DNA from: an uncultured Clostridia bacterium
GTDB lineage: Bacteria > Bacillota > Clostridia > Oscillospirales > Acutalibacteraceae
Direction of reading: 5' to 3'
NCBI GenBank assembly: GCA_946187095.1
Contig: CAMHPW010000059.1
Coordinates: forward strand, 1 to 6,786
DNA length: 6,786 bases
Below the pieces are notes generated by a model, which had not been told where the DNA came from, searched no databases, and saw nothing but the letters and a program-made list of their open reading frames with translations. The position numbers and the translations under genes are program-made. This document shows positions 6,565 to 6,786 of this stretch, in pieces; position 1 is the first letter of the stretch; each line of letters begins with the position of its first letter.

Positions 6565-6702
6565 TCATCTTGCCGGAGCATTCATAAAGTACATTGTCAT
6601 CTGCATATAGCCTTCAAATTTCCAGTCCATATACTCGCAAGTATGATGATTATTGGGAAATGAGACAGAATGGAACCCGTACAGGTTCTTCCGGAAGTAA
6701 GA
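6565..6702 (-). CDS. C-terminal fragment of an unidentified protein
   Basis: An open stretch of 45 codons ends at the TGA (6565-6567). The last residues, EYMDWKFEGYMQMTMYFMN followed by APAR, look like a genuine protein end, and the strong terminator sits exactly where a gene's terminator belongs. I do not recognise the family. Going upstream (rightwards) the frame loses its protein-like look around 6640 and meets an in-frame TAG at 6703-6705, with no start codon and ribosome site in between. Either the gene is broken here or the sequence right of about 6640 comes from elsewhere, in line with the plus-strand frame there. Probable real coding extent: 6565 to about 6640. Confidence 0.45.
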   Translation of the reverse strand, partial: SYFRKNLYGFHSVSFPNNHHTCEYMDWKFEGYMQMTMYFMNAPAR

Positions 6703-6786
6703 CTAACGAGAATGCTAATCTTCTTGGTAATGACGGAAAGAAGAATTACTTCATTAACAAGGAAGGAAGAATTGTTCAGTCGGCAT
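6588..6786 (+). CDS. Partial open frame running off the right edge, function unknown
   Basis: The plus-strand frame after the TAA at 6585-6587 is open for 66 codons to the window end. From about 6640 it reads as a plausible hydrophilic protein: YTRKYDDYWEMRQNGTRTG, then a Ser/Asn-rich linker, then LLGNDGKKNYFINKEGRIV. An ATG exists at 6660-6662 but lacks a good ribosome site, and the protein-like pattern begins before it, so this looks like an internal fragment of a larger gene. It overlaps the minus-strand gene end on the other strand. The two cannot both be intact genes over the same bases, which is one reason to suspect a join near 6610-6650. I do not recognise the family. Confidence 0.4.

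Noticed and set aside
1..6786. CRISPR array, tRNA/rRNA, transposase or defence system
   Set aside because: No regularly spaced repeats, RNA gene signatures or recombinase motifs were found; the window is dominated by the glycogen operon.

Overview
The window carries one complete glycogen-synthesis operon, transcribed on the minus strand in the order glgB-glgC-glgD-glgA (from about 6400 down to about 360). The separate glgC and glgD genes, AGGAGG-type ribosome sites, a consensus housekeeping promoter and moderate G+C all point to a Gram-positive anaerobe of the class Clostridia. A Ruminococcus-like gut bacterium is my best guess, inferred from protein style and not tested by any search.

Layout, left to right. 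Positions 1-96 are a G+C-rich block (about 65% over the first 100 bases) that does not look like the rest. At 97-228 is the N-terminal half of a small XRE-type DNA-binding protein (minus strand) that runs into that block. Positions 229-416 hold no gene, only a short operator-like dyad and the operon terminator. Then come glgA (417-1838), a 91-base gap with a long palindrome, glgD (1930-3045), glgC (3047-4261, one base from glgD), a 59-base gap, and glgB (4321-6366). The operon promoter (6405-6433) and a strong terminator belonging to a further minus-strand gene (6505-6559) fill 6367-6564. The last 220 bases hold the C-terminal end of that gene and, on the other strand, an open frame that runs off the window.

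How the genes work together: GlgC, assisted by the GlgC-like non-catalytic partner GlgD, makes ADP-glucose from ATP and glucose-1-phosphate. GlgA adds the glucose to growing alpha-1,4 chains, and GlgB inserts alpha-1,6 branches. The degradative gene glgP is not in the cluster.

The central pathway is well known and I see no undescribed system. The points worth a second look are a 49-residue lysine-rich tail on GlgB, a Lys-to-Ala change in the ADP-binding loop of GlgA, a Shine-Dalgarno site for glgD written inside the last codons of glgC, a 14-bp palindrome with a spare competing arm and a G7 ribosome site before glgA, and apparent sequence breaks at both window edges that suggest chimeric assembly ends.
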